From Gracilariopsis chorda (Eukaryota > Rhodophyta > Florideophyceae > Gracilariales > Gracilariaceae): DNA of 64,000 nt. Positions 11,980-21,408 of the stretch are shown here, one piece after another. The stretch covers positions 186,001 to 250,000 of the forward strand of contig NBIV01000101.1 of assembly GCA_003194525.1 (NCBI GenBank), in the 5' to 3' direction. The position numbers and the translations under genes are program-made. Every line of letters starts with the position of its first letter. Within the stretch, counting starts at the first letter, position 1. The notes below the pieces were generated by a model. It was not told where the DNA came from. It worked only from the letters and a program-made list of their open reading frames with translations, and did not search any database.

Positions 11980-13640
11980 TTCCGAGTCCTATGAACGTTG
12001 AAAAAGATAGTCACGCCGTCTTTGCAGCGGCAGAAAGTGCAAAGGAAGCGACGAAAGATCCGAAAAGAACAAGTCAGATCCCAGCAAGGAAGCCCAATTG
12101 CTCTAATATCGCAACAAAAACCAGTTCGACCTAATGGGTTCACTATTAACCTCTTTGCTGGGACAGTACACCGCTTGAAAAAAAAAGAACAGCATGCAAA
12201 CAAAAACGCTCAAACAATAATACGATGACTTCACCTATGACTTTAAACGGGGAGGAAAACTGCACTCTAATTCAACGAAGAATGAGTCATTGTTGAAAGT
12301 TTTGAAGAAGTGGCAAATCATAGGTTTGCGGTGTCTATGGAAACGCTGAAAGCAATAGGTGCTGATGTGTATAGCGGTGGTCAGTCATGCTCTCGAAATG
12401 GATATCCAGGTGACATTTGGGTCCGCAGTTTCAGAGCAAGACATCGTGAAATGACGTACCGGAAAATGGCAAACAAAAAAGGTGCAAATATTGCAGCAGA
12501 AAACCCCGACCACTTCAAGACCTTCGCTGCTGCACTGCAACTGTGCGGAAAGGGCAACCCTAAAATCTTATAGGGTGGACACCTCATTTGGAATCCCAAT
12601 GAAACACAAGCGGCAATAAATGTTTCTGAAAAGCAGAAGGGGTTTGTGGCATCAGATAACAATCATGATGGCCTTCAAATGTCCTTTGGTAATCAAAGTA
12701 AGCACCTTAATGCTGTTATTACTGCATCAAGGTCGGGAAAGGAAGTCCAGCTTTCCATAATCTTTGCTGGAAATAACACAATGAACCCATGGTTCGAGCT
12801 CTTTCCTGGTGATGTTTCAAAGACGAATTGGAACAACCGCACCGATTGGCACGGAAGAATAAGTTGCACCCGATAGCTTCGTGTTTTGCACAGAAAAAGC
12901 CTGTGATCAAACCATCAAGAAGAAGTTCAAGGGAGCAATACGAAAAACTTTTGCTTTCTTGAAGAAGAAGGCTTTTGTGGATTCTAGGGACTACAATACT
13001 ACGTTTAATCTCGCAGCTGCCGGATATCGTGCAGTAACGGATTAAGTCTTGAAAAGGGCTTTCAAAGCTTGCAGTCTTTGTCTGATGAACTTTAGATTTT
13101 TGAAGTGGGTGGAAACGAAATGAAATTGTCAGCAGAATAAGACATCAGATCGTCAGATACGATACGAGCAGCTTGTGGAGTAGAAGCAATGCACAGACAT
13201 CGTCAATATTGTGCATCAGCGTACCCATGTTTCATGCAAGGTTCAGGATATTGGGAACATAATTACAAATGGTAGACAAAGGGTGAGAGTTGTGGCAGTT
13301 AGCAGAAGCCTGACGATACAAAGAATTTGCAAGTATCCTATTGAGCACTTTGATTGCACCATAATAAGAAAGGGTACTCCTGCAGTGTACTTGACACATG
13401 GCAAGCTCACTCAGCGAAGAAAAGAGGCCGCAGAAACGATGGAGAAACAGCGTGAGCAGAGAAAGAGAAAGAAAAGGCTTCATGCGGAGCATCATCAAAT
13501 CGAAACGCAAGAAAAGGCGCAGAAGAAACTAAAACATGAAGCTAACCCCATAGCCAAAACCAAAGGAAAATCCCAGCAAAAGACCATAGGGCTGAAGAAT
13601 GCATTAAGAGAAAGAATAATGAAGTAGTGGTCACAGAGAA
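11980..13640 (+). pseudogene. pogo/Tigger-like transposase relic (CENP-B-type HTH plus DDE core)
   Basis: Plus-strand fragments follow the order of a pogo/Tigger-type transposase. Bases 12300-12480 give a CENP-B/Tc5-like DNA-binding segment (RFAVSMETLKAIG, then PGDIWVRSFRARHREM). Bases 12570-12800 give a core-like segment (WNPNETQ in place of the usual N-DE, then AVITASRSGKEVQLSIIFAGNN and NPWFELFP). Bases 13430-13625 encode a long lysine/arginine/glutamate-rich coiled tail typical of these proteins. Stops at about 12571 and 12874 and shifts after 12900 break it. The catalytic acid pair appears degraded. Terminal repeats were not recognised, so the ends are approximate. Confidence 0.6.
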
Positions 13641-14076
13641 TAATTATGTGAAACGATAGAAGCTGCTAAAGCATGAGCAAGAGAACTTCAACTTGGCAGA
13701 AATTGAAGTTGCGAAAGTTGCGTAAGGAACGGAAATATGCACGGAAGATTCGTCTGCTAATGGGAATTTGTCTTGTGCGAAGGATGGTGCTTCATTTGAG
13801 ACGGTGCTTGGTATCACATGTCAAAGTGTTGAGAGTGATGGTGACAACGACAAAGCTGATGGGTGCGCAAAGAAGCTCTTAGACGTCCATCGTATGAGCT
13901 CTCAAGTCTCGGATACTCACAAGATGGTATTTGAGAATTCGGTAGATGATCAAAACATGTCTTGATGATTGTCATTGGAAGCAATGGGGGTTAATAGCCA
14001 AGTAAAACGTTCAAAATTGCCCGATGGAGCCCAAAAGTGACGCTATGTGAGACGGAGCAGTAATTATAATGATTTG
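13641..14076. other. Unassigned tail next to the pogo-like relic
   Basis: Short overlapping frames (13673-13965) look like continuing degenerate coding sequence but carry no recognisable domain. Confidence 0.3.
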
Positions 14077-14543
14077 ACAAGTAGAAACGGCCTTCGGCCA
14101 TGGGCGGCGCTGCGCGCCGCGTTGATTTTGTAGCTTTGTTGATTTTATAACGTTCAGAGGCTCTCCGAGCACTTTGCTCGCTTGCACTCGCAATTGCGCT
14201 CGTAGAACCCCGGGGCGCTGCGGCGCCTAGAGTATCTGGAGCCGTAATGGTTTGTGTGTGGATGCCTAAATTGACTGCAGTGCCAGCCAATGAGGGGAAA
14301 GCGCAACAGTTTGCTTTCTGTAACTGGCTGTTACTGCAGTCATTATGGGAGCGCCAGCCAGTAAGCAGCCAGCTTTGCTGCTGCTGCTGTATTTTTTAAA
14401 TGTTAAGGAGGTGTTTCGCCAAATGGGCGTCCTACATGCGCAAACGGGGGCGTGCAAAGCGAGTTTGTGGCGCAATGCCTCCCATCAGTCAACAACACCT
14501 CACTCATACATGAGCAAATTATTAAGAGTGGGGTGTCGAGATT
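14077..14543 (+). repeat. 466-bp multi-hairpin interspersed repeat, copy 2
   Basis: Same family and orientation as 6469-6934, with many substitutions. The first hairpin is kept with a changed loop (GCGGCGC, loop TGC, GCGCCGC). The 17-bp and 14-bp inverted repeats remain but carry mismatches. Sequence similarity stops sharply at both ends, which supports a discrete mobile or duplicated unit. Confidence 0.75.
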
Positions 14544-14880
14544 ACGTCGGCACTTTCTGCGCCGCCATATCTCGCGTGCTTGATAGCAGACTGATAAGCC
14601 TTTGCTTGCACGGATTCTCTTCTAAGATAATAAAAATGAAGTTGGGTTTTGATGCGTGCTTGAAAACGTGTTTCACTTATTCTTGCGCTAGAAGGTAGTA
14701 CGTGCGATAGGAATATGAATTACAGGTTTGATGCTCCAGCTTATCTACGTACAAGGGATACTGTCAGGGATTCCCCCCATCTGTGCCCTAGGTGAAAAAG
14801 GCGGGGAGGGGGTGAAGTCCCTATGAGATTTTATCTCAGTCTAACGGCCAACCTCCTCTCGCCGCTTCCACCCAAGGTGC

Positions 14881-14998
14881 CACTCGCCACCGCGCAGCCC
14901 TACACCTTCAGCATATCGCACCACCACCACGCGCACCACCACTCGCCACTGCGCAGCCCGGCACCTCCAGCGCGTCGCATCACCACGCGCACCACCAC
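14881..14998. repeat. 59-bp direct repeat, two units, CAC-rich
   Basis: Units 14881-14939 and 14940-14998 both begin CACTCGCCAC/T and end in a CACCACGCGCACCAC run. The surrounding 14.8-15.3 kb is C-rich, with overlapping chance frames. Confidence 0.6.
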
Positions 14999-15390
14999 CC
15001 GCCTCCGCCTTCCAGCTTCGATCCCGTGCTGCTTGCTGCGCAGCTCGTTGGCTCCATCTCCTTGTTCACCTGCTCGCGTGCAGTGTGCCTCGTCTCCACC
15101 TTCGCTGCAGCGCATTTTCAAAGACGTCAGCTGATGCTCCATGCCGCGGCGCCGTGTGCGGCTGGTCCACATTGTACGCGTCCACCATCCCGAAGATTTT
15201 TGGTGTCGGCACCCCTATCTTCCACCCCCACATTGCCGTCTTCCACAACTCTCCGCAAGGCCGCGTAGCTGCAACGGTCGCTTACTTCCGGAAACCGACT
15301 TCAACGAAAGTGTGCGGCTGGTGCAATACTCAATCTACCAGCCCGTGGCGCGTTGGCTGCACTACTGGTTCAGAAGCAATGAAAAAGTTA

Positions 15391-15705
15391 TGTAACGCCC
15401 GCGGAATCAATTACAGTCGTACGCAAAGAAAGGTACCCAACTTGGTTCTGGATCTGGACGTCCTGGCACATAATCACAGCAAGCGCCTCTCCATTCTGAA
15501 GGAGGTCAAGCGCCAACGCAAACTATCACCGGCGTTCGATCGCTTCAAGACGAAGCCGCGCAAGCTCATTCACCGTGCGCGTCCAAGATCTTCAAATCTC
15601 AACATGCTACTCTCAGATTGTGCTTCGCTCTTGTCGCGTCAACCACCTGGAGCCCCGATGCACACCCTCACAACTCTGATCCTGTCGGAAAGTGTCCCAA
15701 ACTGA
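15391..15705 (+). CDS. Uncertain hypothetical frame
   Basis: A plus-strand frame (open from 15085, 206 codons) has a C-terminal half rich in Lys, Arg and Leu that looks more protein-like than its C-rich upstream half. No domain is recognised. It ends shortly before the next frame (15692-15994), which it overlaps by 14 bases in another phase. It may be chance or an old repeat. Confidence 0.2.
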   Translation, partial: CNARGINYSRTQRKVPNLVLDLDVLAHNHSKRLSILKEVKRQRKLSPAFDRFKTKPRKLIHRARPRSSNLNMLLSDCASLLSRQPPGAPMHTLTTLILSESVPN

Positions 15706-15994
15706 CGGAATGTCACCAGTACCTGCTTTCCTCTCGCCGCTTCCCCCCACGGCAGTAGTCTTCACCGTGCCGCACCCCGTCTCCACTGCGCCCGCAACCG
15801 CTGCTACCAGAGCTTTGAAGCGTCGCCGCACAACGTCTACCACGCTCTGCGTGCTCGTGCAGTCCCCTGAGCAGCTCCTGCAGCGCTACAGACTCCCGCG
15901 CAGCCACCCGCAGTACCGTATCACTATTGAAACGTATGGACGCAAGAAAAAGCAGTTAATCGACGTAATAGGGAAGGATGGTAGCAAATATTAA
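15692..15994 (+). CDS. Hypothetical 100-codon frame upstream of the retrotransposon insertion
   Basis: An ATG-initiated frame of 100 codons: a Pro/Ala/Thr-rich first half and a basic C-terminal half ending in GKDGSKY. It stops 88 bases before the insertion point of the 11.4-kb element, so the insertion would lie in its 3' flank. No domain is recognised and coding status is uncertain. Confidence 0.25.
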   Translation: MSQTDGMSPVPAFLSPLPPTAVVFTVPHPVSTAPATAATRALKRRRTTSTTLCVLVQSPEQLLQRYRLPRSHPQYRITIETYGRKKKQLIDVIGKDGSKY

Positions 15995-16077
15995 TGCTGG
16001 GGCTGCAACTCTTCATCTATGGCTGTGGCCACTGCGAGCATAACATCCCCCACAAGGGGACGATGACGAGTCCGCAC

Positions 16078-16082
16078 CACGG
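16078..16082. other. Target site duplication, left copy (CACGG)
   Basis: Identical to 27496-27500 across the element, proving a single integrase-mediated insertion. Confidence 0.95.
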
Positions 16083-16890
16083 TGAAGTGCAACGCCCTCA
16101 GGGAGGGATTCTGGGTACTTGAACGCTTTCCCGATATTATCGGTTGTGTAGTGTGTATATGAACTACGCCCCACAATGGTGGGTATGGACACGTGGGACA
16201 CGGTTTTGGGTCAATTGGCGGTTGGCCACAGTAGTGGATGTTGCCACGGAATGTGGAGTATTTTAGTTAATTTTATTTATTATTTTCACACCCATTTCTG
16301 GGAAGCTAGTACTTAGTGCGACGGCGCACTGCCGTTGCACCAGTAAACCTTCCCCAACAAGGGACCCCAACCTGGGGAATTGGCTCTGAGCTTTACCGCC
16401 TCCGCGTGTTCTCAACTCCTCCTTGGAGGGAAGCACCGTAGTGTACGGAAGTTCACCCCCCTTGCACATCTAAAGGAGACCCATCATTGGGAGTACTAAT
16501 TGTTCCAATCATATTGGTGTTTCGCCCTGTATAGGGAGTCCTGTCCACCGGCATTGCCGTATCTGCTCGTCGCTCTCGCGACCCACTTCGTCCTTCCTCT
16601 TTCCCCTTTTTAGGGTAGCACCTCCCGCTATCCGCGGCCCTCGTGTGCGCATCCGCTCACACACCCCCACTTACGTGGAAACATACCTCTACTGAGGATC
16701 ACACCCCGCTCACGCGGATACCGATTCTTCGCCTTCACCTCCCTGCGCGAGTCGCGACAGGTGTCCCTGGTCTTACAAACCGGCTTCGCCGTGACACCTC
16801 TGGGAGGGCTCTACCCAACTGGGTTCACCTCGTGAGAGGAAGATCCCGGACGTCTTTCGGTGTTTTTCCCCTTTGGGGCATTGCACCACA
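16083..16890 (+). repeat. 5' LTR of the 11.4-kb element
   Basis: 808 bp, starting TGAAGTGCAA and ending TTGCACCACA, which are imperfect inverted termini with the TG...CA rule. It carries at least ten CC-type mini-hairpins, for example CCGATattATCGG at 16131-16143, CCGTagtgtACGG at 16436-16448, CCACttacGTGG at 16667-16678, CCTCtactGAGG at 16686-16697 and CCGCtcacGCGG at 16706-16717. The open frames inside it are by-products of GC content and are not genes. Confidence 0.95.
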
Positions 16891-16893
16891 AAG

Positions 16894-16911
16894 TGGTCTC
16901 CTGACTTAGAA
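16894..16911 (+). promoter_or_regulatory. Primer binding site
   Basis: TGGTCTCCTGACTTAG begins three bases (AAG) after the LTR end. TGG pairs with the universal tRNA CCA end, the expected place for minus-strand priming. The primer tRNA was not identified; it does not match the tRNA-Ile in this window. Confidence 0.65.
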
Positions 16912-16995
16912 TCGGTTTTTGTTTTCCCTCTTACGAGGTTTGTTTTCATTCACCGGAAGTTCCGTGATCGTTTCCCGTCGTAACTGTATTTTCTC

Positions 16996-19017
16996 ATGTC
17001 GAGAAATCCCTCCGACGCGGAGCCAGTGGTTACGCGTAGTCGCTCCCGCGACAACGCGGACACTTCCGAAGTTCGGTTCGTACCCCGTATCCCTATACGG
17101 ACAAGTTCCAGCCGTGCTGGCGCCGCTTCATCGCGGAATGATACCCCCGACCGGGAACCCCGGAACCTCCTTTTGCCCTCGTTATCACCCCCGCAGGGGA
17201 ATGCAGCATCGACTCCGGCTGTTGCCGCAGTGCCCCAGGCACCCCGGCCTGCTCCCGCTGTCGCGGCTTCAAGCCCCCGTGGAACGGGCGATAACACCCC
17301 CCAGGGGACTTCCCTGGAATCCCAGGTCCGCGCTCTGTGGACCGCCCATGACACCCTTGTAGGGGAACTAAAATCCCTCCAAGAGGTGGTCTCGGCAACC
17401 CCCGTAAAGGAGGTCGCCGAGGAACTCCGTATTTTACGGTCTGACGTCAACTCCGTGTTGGAGAGTTTGGGACAACCCGCCGCCTTCATCGAAGGAGTTG
17501 AAGCCCGATTTGATCGGATTGGTGCCCGCCTGGAGACGCTGGAGCAGTTCGTCCTCATGGACAAACCATCCCCGGGTGATCCGGTAAACGAGGCATCGCA
17601 CAACGACCAGCTTGCTGGGAAGAAGAAACGCCGTCACCGACGGAAACACCACCGAAAATATTCGGACTCCGATTCTTCGACATCGTCGGACTCATCCCGA
17701 AACCATTCGGTTAGCTCGAGCTCCTCGGACTCCGACTCGGAGGACGAGAAGCGAGGCTACTCCTCCCGCTCGAAGCGGTCATCGGCCACTGAAGGTGTGG
17801 TCCGAACCCGCCAGAAGGGGAGAAGACACCCCGGTCTCCGGGAATTGAAACCGACAAACCCGGATTACCGGAAGCTTTTATCATACCGGTACTACCGGCT
17901 TGAAGATTCGTCACTTGGACGTACGCCCCGTGGTACGGGAAAGGTGCGAGAATGCATTAAGCGAATGCAGCTCTCGCTCCGCAACCAGTATTTTACTGGA
18001 GAGGACCCAGTCCTAGTACTGGATTTCCTATCCCGCTCTGTAGCGGAGGCCGATATCCTCGGTATGAATGAGGGACAAGCCTATTTGGCTTTACCGTATT
18101 TCTTACGGGGAGTGGCCGAGGACCAATACACCTCTGTCCGAGGATCTTCTCGCGCCTCCGAGGGAGGAGTTACTTGCTGGCCGGAGGCCATGCAGTATCT
18201 TCTGCGCTCCTACGCCACCAACACCGCTATTCAGCAGGCTATCCTCACTTTGCGAGATACACGCCAGCGTGCTGGAGAGACCGAGACCGATTACTCGGTG
18301 CGCCTTAACAAGGCTTTCCACAGATGTCGTAACGTATACCCCGCTGGGGAGCGCAGTACCATGTTCATTGATGGTCTTGACCCGGCAATCCGGAGTTTAG
18401 TTACCCGTTATCGGGAGGACAAGCGAAGGATCACCTACCTCGAGCTGGTCCAACACGCTCGAGCGGAAGGGGATGCACTTCGTGCAAGAACTCCGAACAA
18501 TCGGTCTAAATCCGCCAAGGCGTTGTTGCTGGAAAGCGAAGCTTCCTCTCTCCCGCTCACCGCGGATGGGAACCCTGGACAGGGATTTGATACCGTGCAT
18601 CTAGCGCAGGGGGATGGTGTGTCGATACCCACCAGTGAGTTACCGTCAACGACGGAGATGACCCATGATACGGGAACAGAAGATCCCGTTCTATACGGTG
18701 GTAACAGTCGGGTTCAACCCCAACGACTCCCGTTTTCAAACGGTCAATCCCGTTATCAACGGCCTGGATGGACTGACACCCGCCCTGCGGTTCGCTTCTC
18801 CGACACTCGGAATAATAACCGGCGTGTCGCGGTGCTGGCTCTCATTTGCCACCTGTGCTATGCCCATGGCCATACCTCTCCTCAGTGTATTTGTTCACTG
18901 AAGGATATGGCCAAGGTGGTGGCAAATTATGAGGCCCTCACTCCAGAGGAGAAACGTTCCGTCCCGACGGCTTCCTACCTCCGTGCTAAAACGGACTTTT
19001 CCCACGCCCTACCATAG
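16996..19017 (+). CDS. gag: Gag polyprotein of the chromodomain retrotransposon
   Basis: A 673-residue intact frame starting 105 bases after the 5' LTR. Gag forms the particle that packages element RNA. Residues 1-110 are Pro/Ser/Arg-rich and disordered, about 115-190 are likely coiled coil, and 208-270 form a basic then Ser/Asp-rich linker (RRHRRKHHRKYSDSDSS). The middle (about 310-500) has the helical retrotransposon-gag fold signature around LVLDFLSRSVAEADILGMNEGQAYLALPYFL in the sequence. A CCHC zinc knuckle, C-X2-C-X4-H-X4-C (CHLCYAHGHTSPQC), lies at residues 618-631. Mini-hairpins run through the coding sequence. The frame is undamaged, unlike pol. Confidence 0.9.
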   Translation: MSRNPSDAEPVVTRSRSRDNADTSEVRFVPRIPIRTSSSRAGAASSRNDTPDREPRNLLLPSLSPPQGNAASTPAVAAVPQAPRPAPAVAASSPRGTGDNTPQGTSLESQVRALWTAHDTLVGELKSLQEVVSATPVKEVAEELRILRSDVNSVLESLGQPAAFIEGVEARFDRIGARLETLEQFVLMDKPSPGDPVNEASHNDQLAGKKKRRHRRKHHRKYSDSDSSTSSDSSRNHSVSSSSSDSDSEDEKRGYSSRSKRSSATEGVVRTRQKGRRHPGLRELKPTNPDYRKLLSYRYYRLEDSSLGRTPRGTGKVRECIKRMQLSLRNQYFTGEDPVLVLDFLSRSVAEADILGMNEGQAYLALPYFLRGVAEDQYTSVRGSSRASEGGVTCWPEAMQYLLRSYATNTAIQQAILTLRDTRQRAGETETDYSVRLNKAFHRCRNVYPAGERSTMFIDGLDPAIRSLVTRYREDKRRITYLELVQHARAEGDALRARTPNNRSKSAKALLLESEASSLPLTADGNPGQGFDTVHLAQGDGVSIPTSELPSTTEMTHDTGTEDPVLYGGNSRVQPQRLPFSNGQSRYQRPGWTDTRPAVRFSDTRNNNRRVAVLALICHLCYAHGHTSPQCICSLKDMAKVVANYEALTPEEKRSVPTASYLRAKTDFSHALP

Positions 19018-19187
19018 ACCCCGCGTGCGCGGCAAGCTTCATACACCCCGATTCGGGAGATCACGCAACCATCCGTTGCAACCCCCGCTTATGCGGATAG
19101 AAACCCCCGTCAACGGGATGAAGCACTCGTTGTCGAGGAAACCAACCCACCGCCGAAGGCGGAAAACTAACTGAGGGAGTCTCCCCT
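19018..19187 (+). other. Gag-protease spacer
   Basis: 170 bases between the gag stop and the usable protease frame, dense in mini-hairpins (CCCGTcaACGGG, CTCGttgtCGAG, CCGCcgaaGGCGG). It could host recoding, or may simply be damaged. Confidence 0.4.
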
Positions 19188-19865
19188 TTGGGAGAGGCGT
19201 CCTCAAGAACGAGGCTGTTGGCGCCCGAGGCGTCCTCGCCTCGCTCCCCGGTGAAAGTCCTCTCGAGGAAAGACACCGCTGACGCGGACTCTGCGCACCT
19301 CGGTGTGTTGCGTCGCCCGTGGATACGGAGTAAAAATCCCCGGATTCCCGGTAGAGTCTTGGTCTTGGCCAAGCGCAATTATAAGGTCTATGCCGACCTT
19401 GGCCTTGACCCCCAGTTTATGGTGAGGTTTCTCACCGTCCTGGATACAGGTGCAGGCCCCAACTTTGTCGTGGAATCATTGTTACCCCCGCTTGTGCAGT
19501 CGCGTATCCGCTCTGACGCGGTCCCCGACATTTCGGATGCGAACAACAATCCGTTACAAACGGTGGGCACAGTGGACCTCGTCGTGAGACTTGGTACCTC
19601 CGTGGTGAAGTTGGACTTCATCGTTTGCCGTTCATTGGCAGCACCAGTCATACTGGGATGTGATTACTGCGACAGATTTGTCGACACAATCAGGCCCCGC
19701 CTCAGGCGTGTAGAACTTCACGACGGATCGTCGGTTCCGATTGTTCGCCGCCCGCTAAAGCGGTCCTCTCGGAAACAAGTTCCGCTCCCTGCTGCGCAGG
19801 AACCACCGCCCGCGTCCCGCGAGTCCACCAAGCTCCGCGTCGAAATCCCAGCCGGCGCTGGCTAA
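19188..19865 (+). CDS. Retropepsin-type aspartic protease
   Basis: A 225-codon frame in a different phase from gag. The active-site motif VLDTGAG lies at about residues 86-92 and the second conserved element VILGCDYCDRF near residue 152, the standard arrangement of a Ty3/gypsy protease that cuts Gag-Pol as a homodimer. The frame ends at a stop just where the downstream RT frame, in the gag phase, becomes usable, so a phase change is needed between protease and RT around 19800-19870. Whether that is programmed frameshifting or a lesion cannot be told from one copy. The listed start codon is only the first available in frame. Confidence 0.8.
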   Translation: MGEASSRTRLLAPEASSPRSPVKVLSRKDTADADSAHLGVLRRPWIRSKNPRIPGRVLVLAKRNYKVYADLGLDPQFMVRFLTVLDTGAGPNFVVESLLPPLVQSRIRSDAVPDISDANNNPLQTVGTVDLVVRLGTSVVKLDFIVCRSLAAPVILGCDYCDRFVDTIRPRLRRVELHDGSSVPIVRRPLKRSSRKQVPLPAAQEPPPASRESTKLRVEIPAGAG

Positions 19866-19905
19866 TGGAATTGTCTCCATTTCCCCGGATGTTCCTTTCC
19901 GGATA

Positions 19906-21405
19906 TTGGTTGCCAACCTTGGCAAACACCCCCAGTATCTGGTCAAACACCAAGTAATTGGGAGTGTAACCCCCCATCCTATGGGAATGCTGCCAACGAA
20001 GATGACAGCCGCCGATGTACTCGGAGTTACCACCTCTTCTGAGGAGTTCGCCCCGCCGTTCGAAGACGTCAAGTCTAAGGAGGGGGAGGAAACCGCTACT
20101 TCAGCGTCGAACATACCGAGTAACTCGGAATTGCGAACCACACCTGTTCCACAGGACAATGCTCCATCGAGCAATGACAGGATTGATCCGGAAAAAGCAC
20201 TTGAAGCGCTGGACTTCAGCCACGTGCCAGAGTCGCACCGTGACAAACTCCGTACTATGTTACGGGAATTCACCACAATGTGGGATGGCTCGCTTGGCGA
20301 GATTGATGCAACGGAACACCGGATCGATTTAATCCCCGGTGCGCGACCGGTTGCACAACCCCCTTACAGGGCAGGTCCGAAAGCTCGGGAAGAGGAGCAG
20401 TCCCAGGTGGACAAGATACTCCGCGCAGGTGTGATTGAGCCCGCTCAATCGCCCTGGGCATCCCCAGTTGTACTGGCTTTAAAGGCCGACGGAACCTGGA
20501 GGTTCTGTGTCGACTACCGCCGGCTCAATGCCGTGACTGTTAGGGACACGTACCCCATCCCTCGTATGGACGAGTGCATTGACTCCCTTGGAGACGCCAC
20601 CGTGTTCACGGCCCTTGATGCCAATTGGGGATATTGGCAAGTACCTGTCAGACAGGAGGATCGCGACAAAACCGCATTCACCTGCCATGCAGGAACGTAC
20701 CGCTTCAAGCGGATGCCATTTGGGTTAACCAACGCCCCCGCCACCTTTCAGCGTGCAGTAGATATTCTACTCAACCGCTTTAAGTGGCGGAGTTGTCTGG
20801 TCTACCTTGATGATATTATCATCTTCTCCAACTCGTTGGACGACCATCTCACTCACGTCCGAGACGTGCTGACCGTACTCCGCGATGCGGGAATTACCCT
20901 CAAGTTGAGGAAATGCGAGTTTTTCACAGATATTGTGAAGTATCTGGGTCACCTTATCCGTCCTGGACGGTTAGCGATCGAGAAAGCTCGAGTCAAATCC
21001 CTCGTTGAGGCGAAAGAACCCCGTACTCAAACGGAACTGCGCTCCTTTCTGGGGCTGGTCAACGTCTATCGACGGTTTATCCCGAACTTTTCGGATACTG
21101 CAGCGCCCCTGAACGCGTTGTTGCGAAAGGGGAACCCCCCAAAACTGGGAAAATTTACGCCCGAGCAATCGGAAGCTTTTAACTCCTTAAAGGAGGCTGC
21201 CACATCAGCACCAATCCTACATCTCCCAAAACTTGGGTTGCCATACTCCGTAGATACGGACTCGAGCGACTACCAAGTCGGGTGTGCTCTTTTTCAAACC
21301 ACCCCCGAGGGGGAACGACATCCAATTGGTTATTGGTCACGTTCGCTCAATGTTCATGAGCGGAACTACTCCGTATCGGAGAAAGAGTGCCTCGCCGTCG
21401 TATGA
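19906..21405 (+). CDS. pol: Reverse transcriptase and start of RNase H
   Basis: A 499-codon frame with the Ty3/gypsy RT landmarks: CVDYRRLNAVT, the TALDANWGYWQV region, KTAFTCHAGTYRFKRMPFGLTNAPATFQ, the catalytic YLDD at residues 300-303 (from base 20803), the YLGHLI block, and the connection with FLGLVNVYRRFIPNFS. RNase H begins with VDTDSSDYQVGCALFQ and YSVSEKECLAVV. It ends at a TGA (21403-21405) exactly where family members have Trp; the same phase continues four bases later with AMTTLRPYL. The stop therefore looks like a single nonsense change or a readthrough site inside one RT-RNase H-integrase frame. Confidence 0.9.
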   Translation: MVANLGKHPQYLVKHQVIGSVTPHPMGMLPTKMTAADVLGVTTSSEEFAPPFEDVKSKEGEETATSASNIPSNSELRTTPVPQDNAPSSNDRIDPEKALEALDFSHVPESHRDKLRTMLREFTTMWDGSLGEIDATEHRIDLIPGARPVAQPPYRAGPKAREEEQSQVDKILRAGVIEPAQSPWASPVVLALKADGTWRFCVDYRRLNAVTVRDTYPIPRMDECIDSLGDATVFTALDANWGYWQVPVRQEDRDKTAFTCHAGTYRFKRMPFGLTNAPATFQRAVDILLNRFKWRSCLVYLDDIIIFSNSLDDHLTHVRDVLTVLRDAGITLKLRKCEFFTDIVKYLGHLIRPGRLAIEKARVKSLVEAKEPRTQTELRSFLGLVNVYRRFIPNFSDTAAPLNALLRKGNPPKLGKFTPEQSEAFNSLKEAATSAPILHLPKLGLPYSVDTDSSDYQVGCALFQTTPEGERHPIGYWSRSLNVHERNYSVSEKECLAVV

Positions 21406-21408
21406 GCG

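Noticed and set aside
14823..15390. Pro/Ala/His-rich open frames as genes
   Set aside because: Several overlapping frames on both strands stay open only because of C-rich repetitive sequence; no domain or start context supports any.
16263..16909. Open frames inside the LTRs (both strands, repeated in each copy)
   Set aside because: They arise from GC-rich LTR sequence, are not protein-like and are broken in the older LTR copies.
16894..16911. Priming of the 11.4-kb element by the tRNA-Ile at 30108
   Set aside because: The tRNA's 3' end (GGGGGTA plus CCA) does not match the primer binding site beyond TGG.
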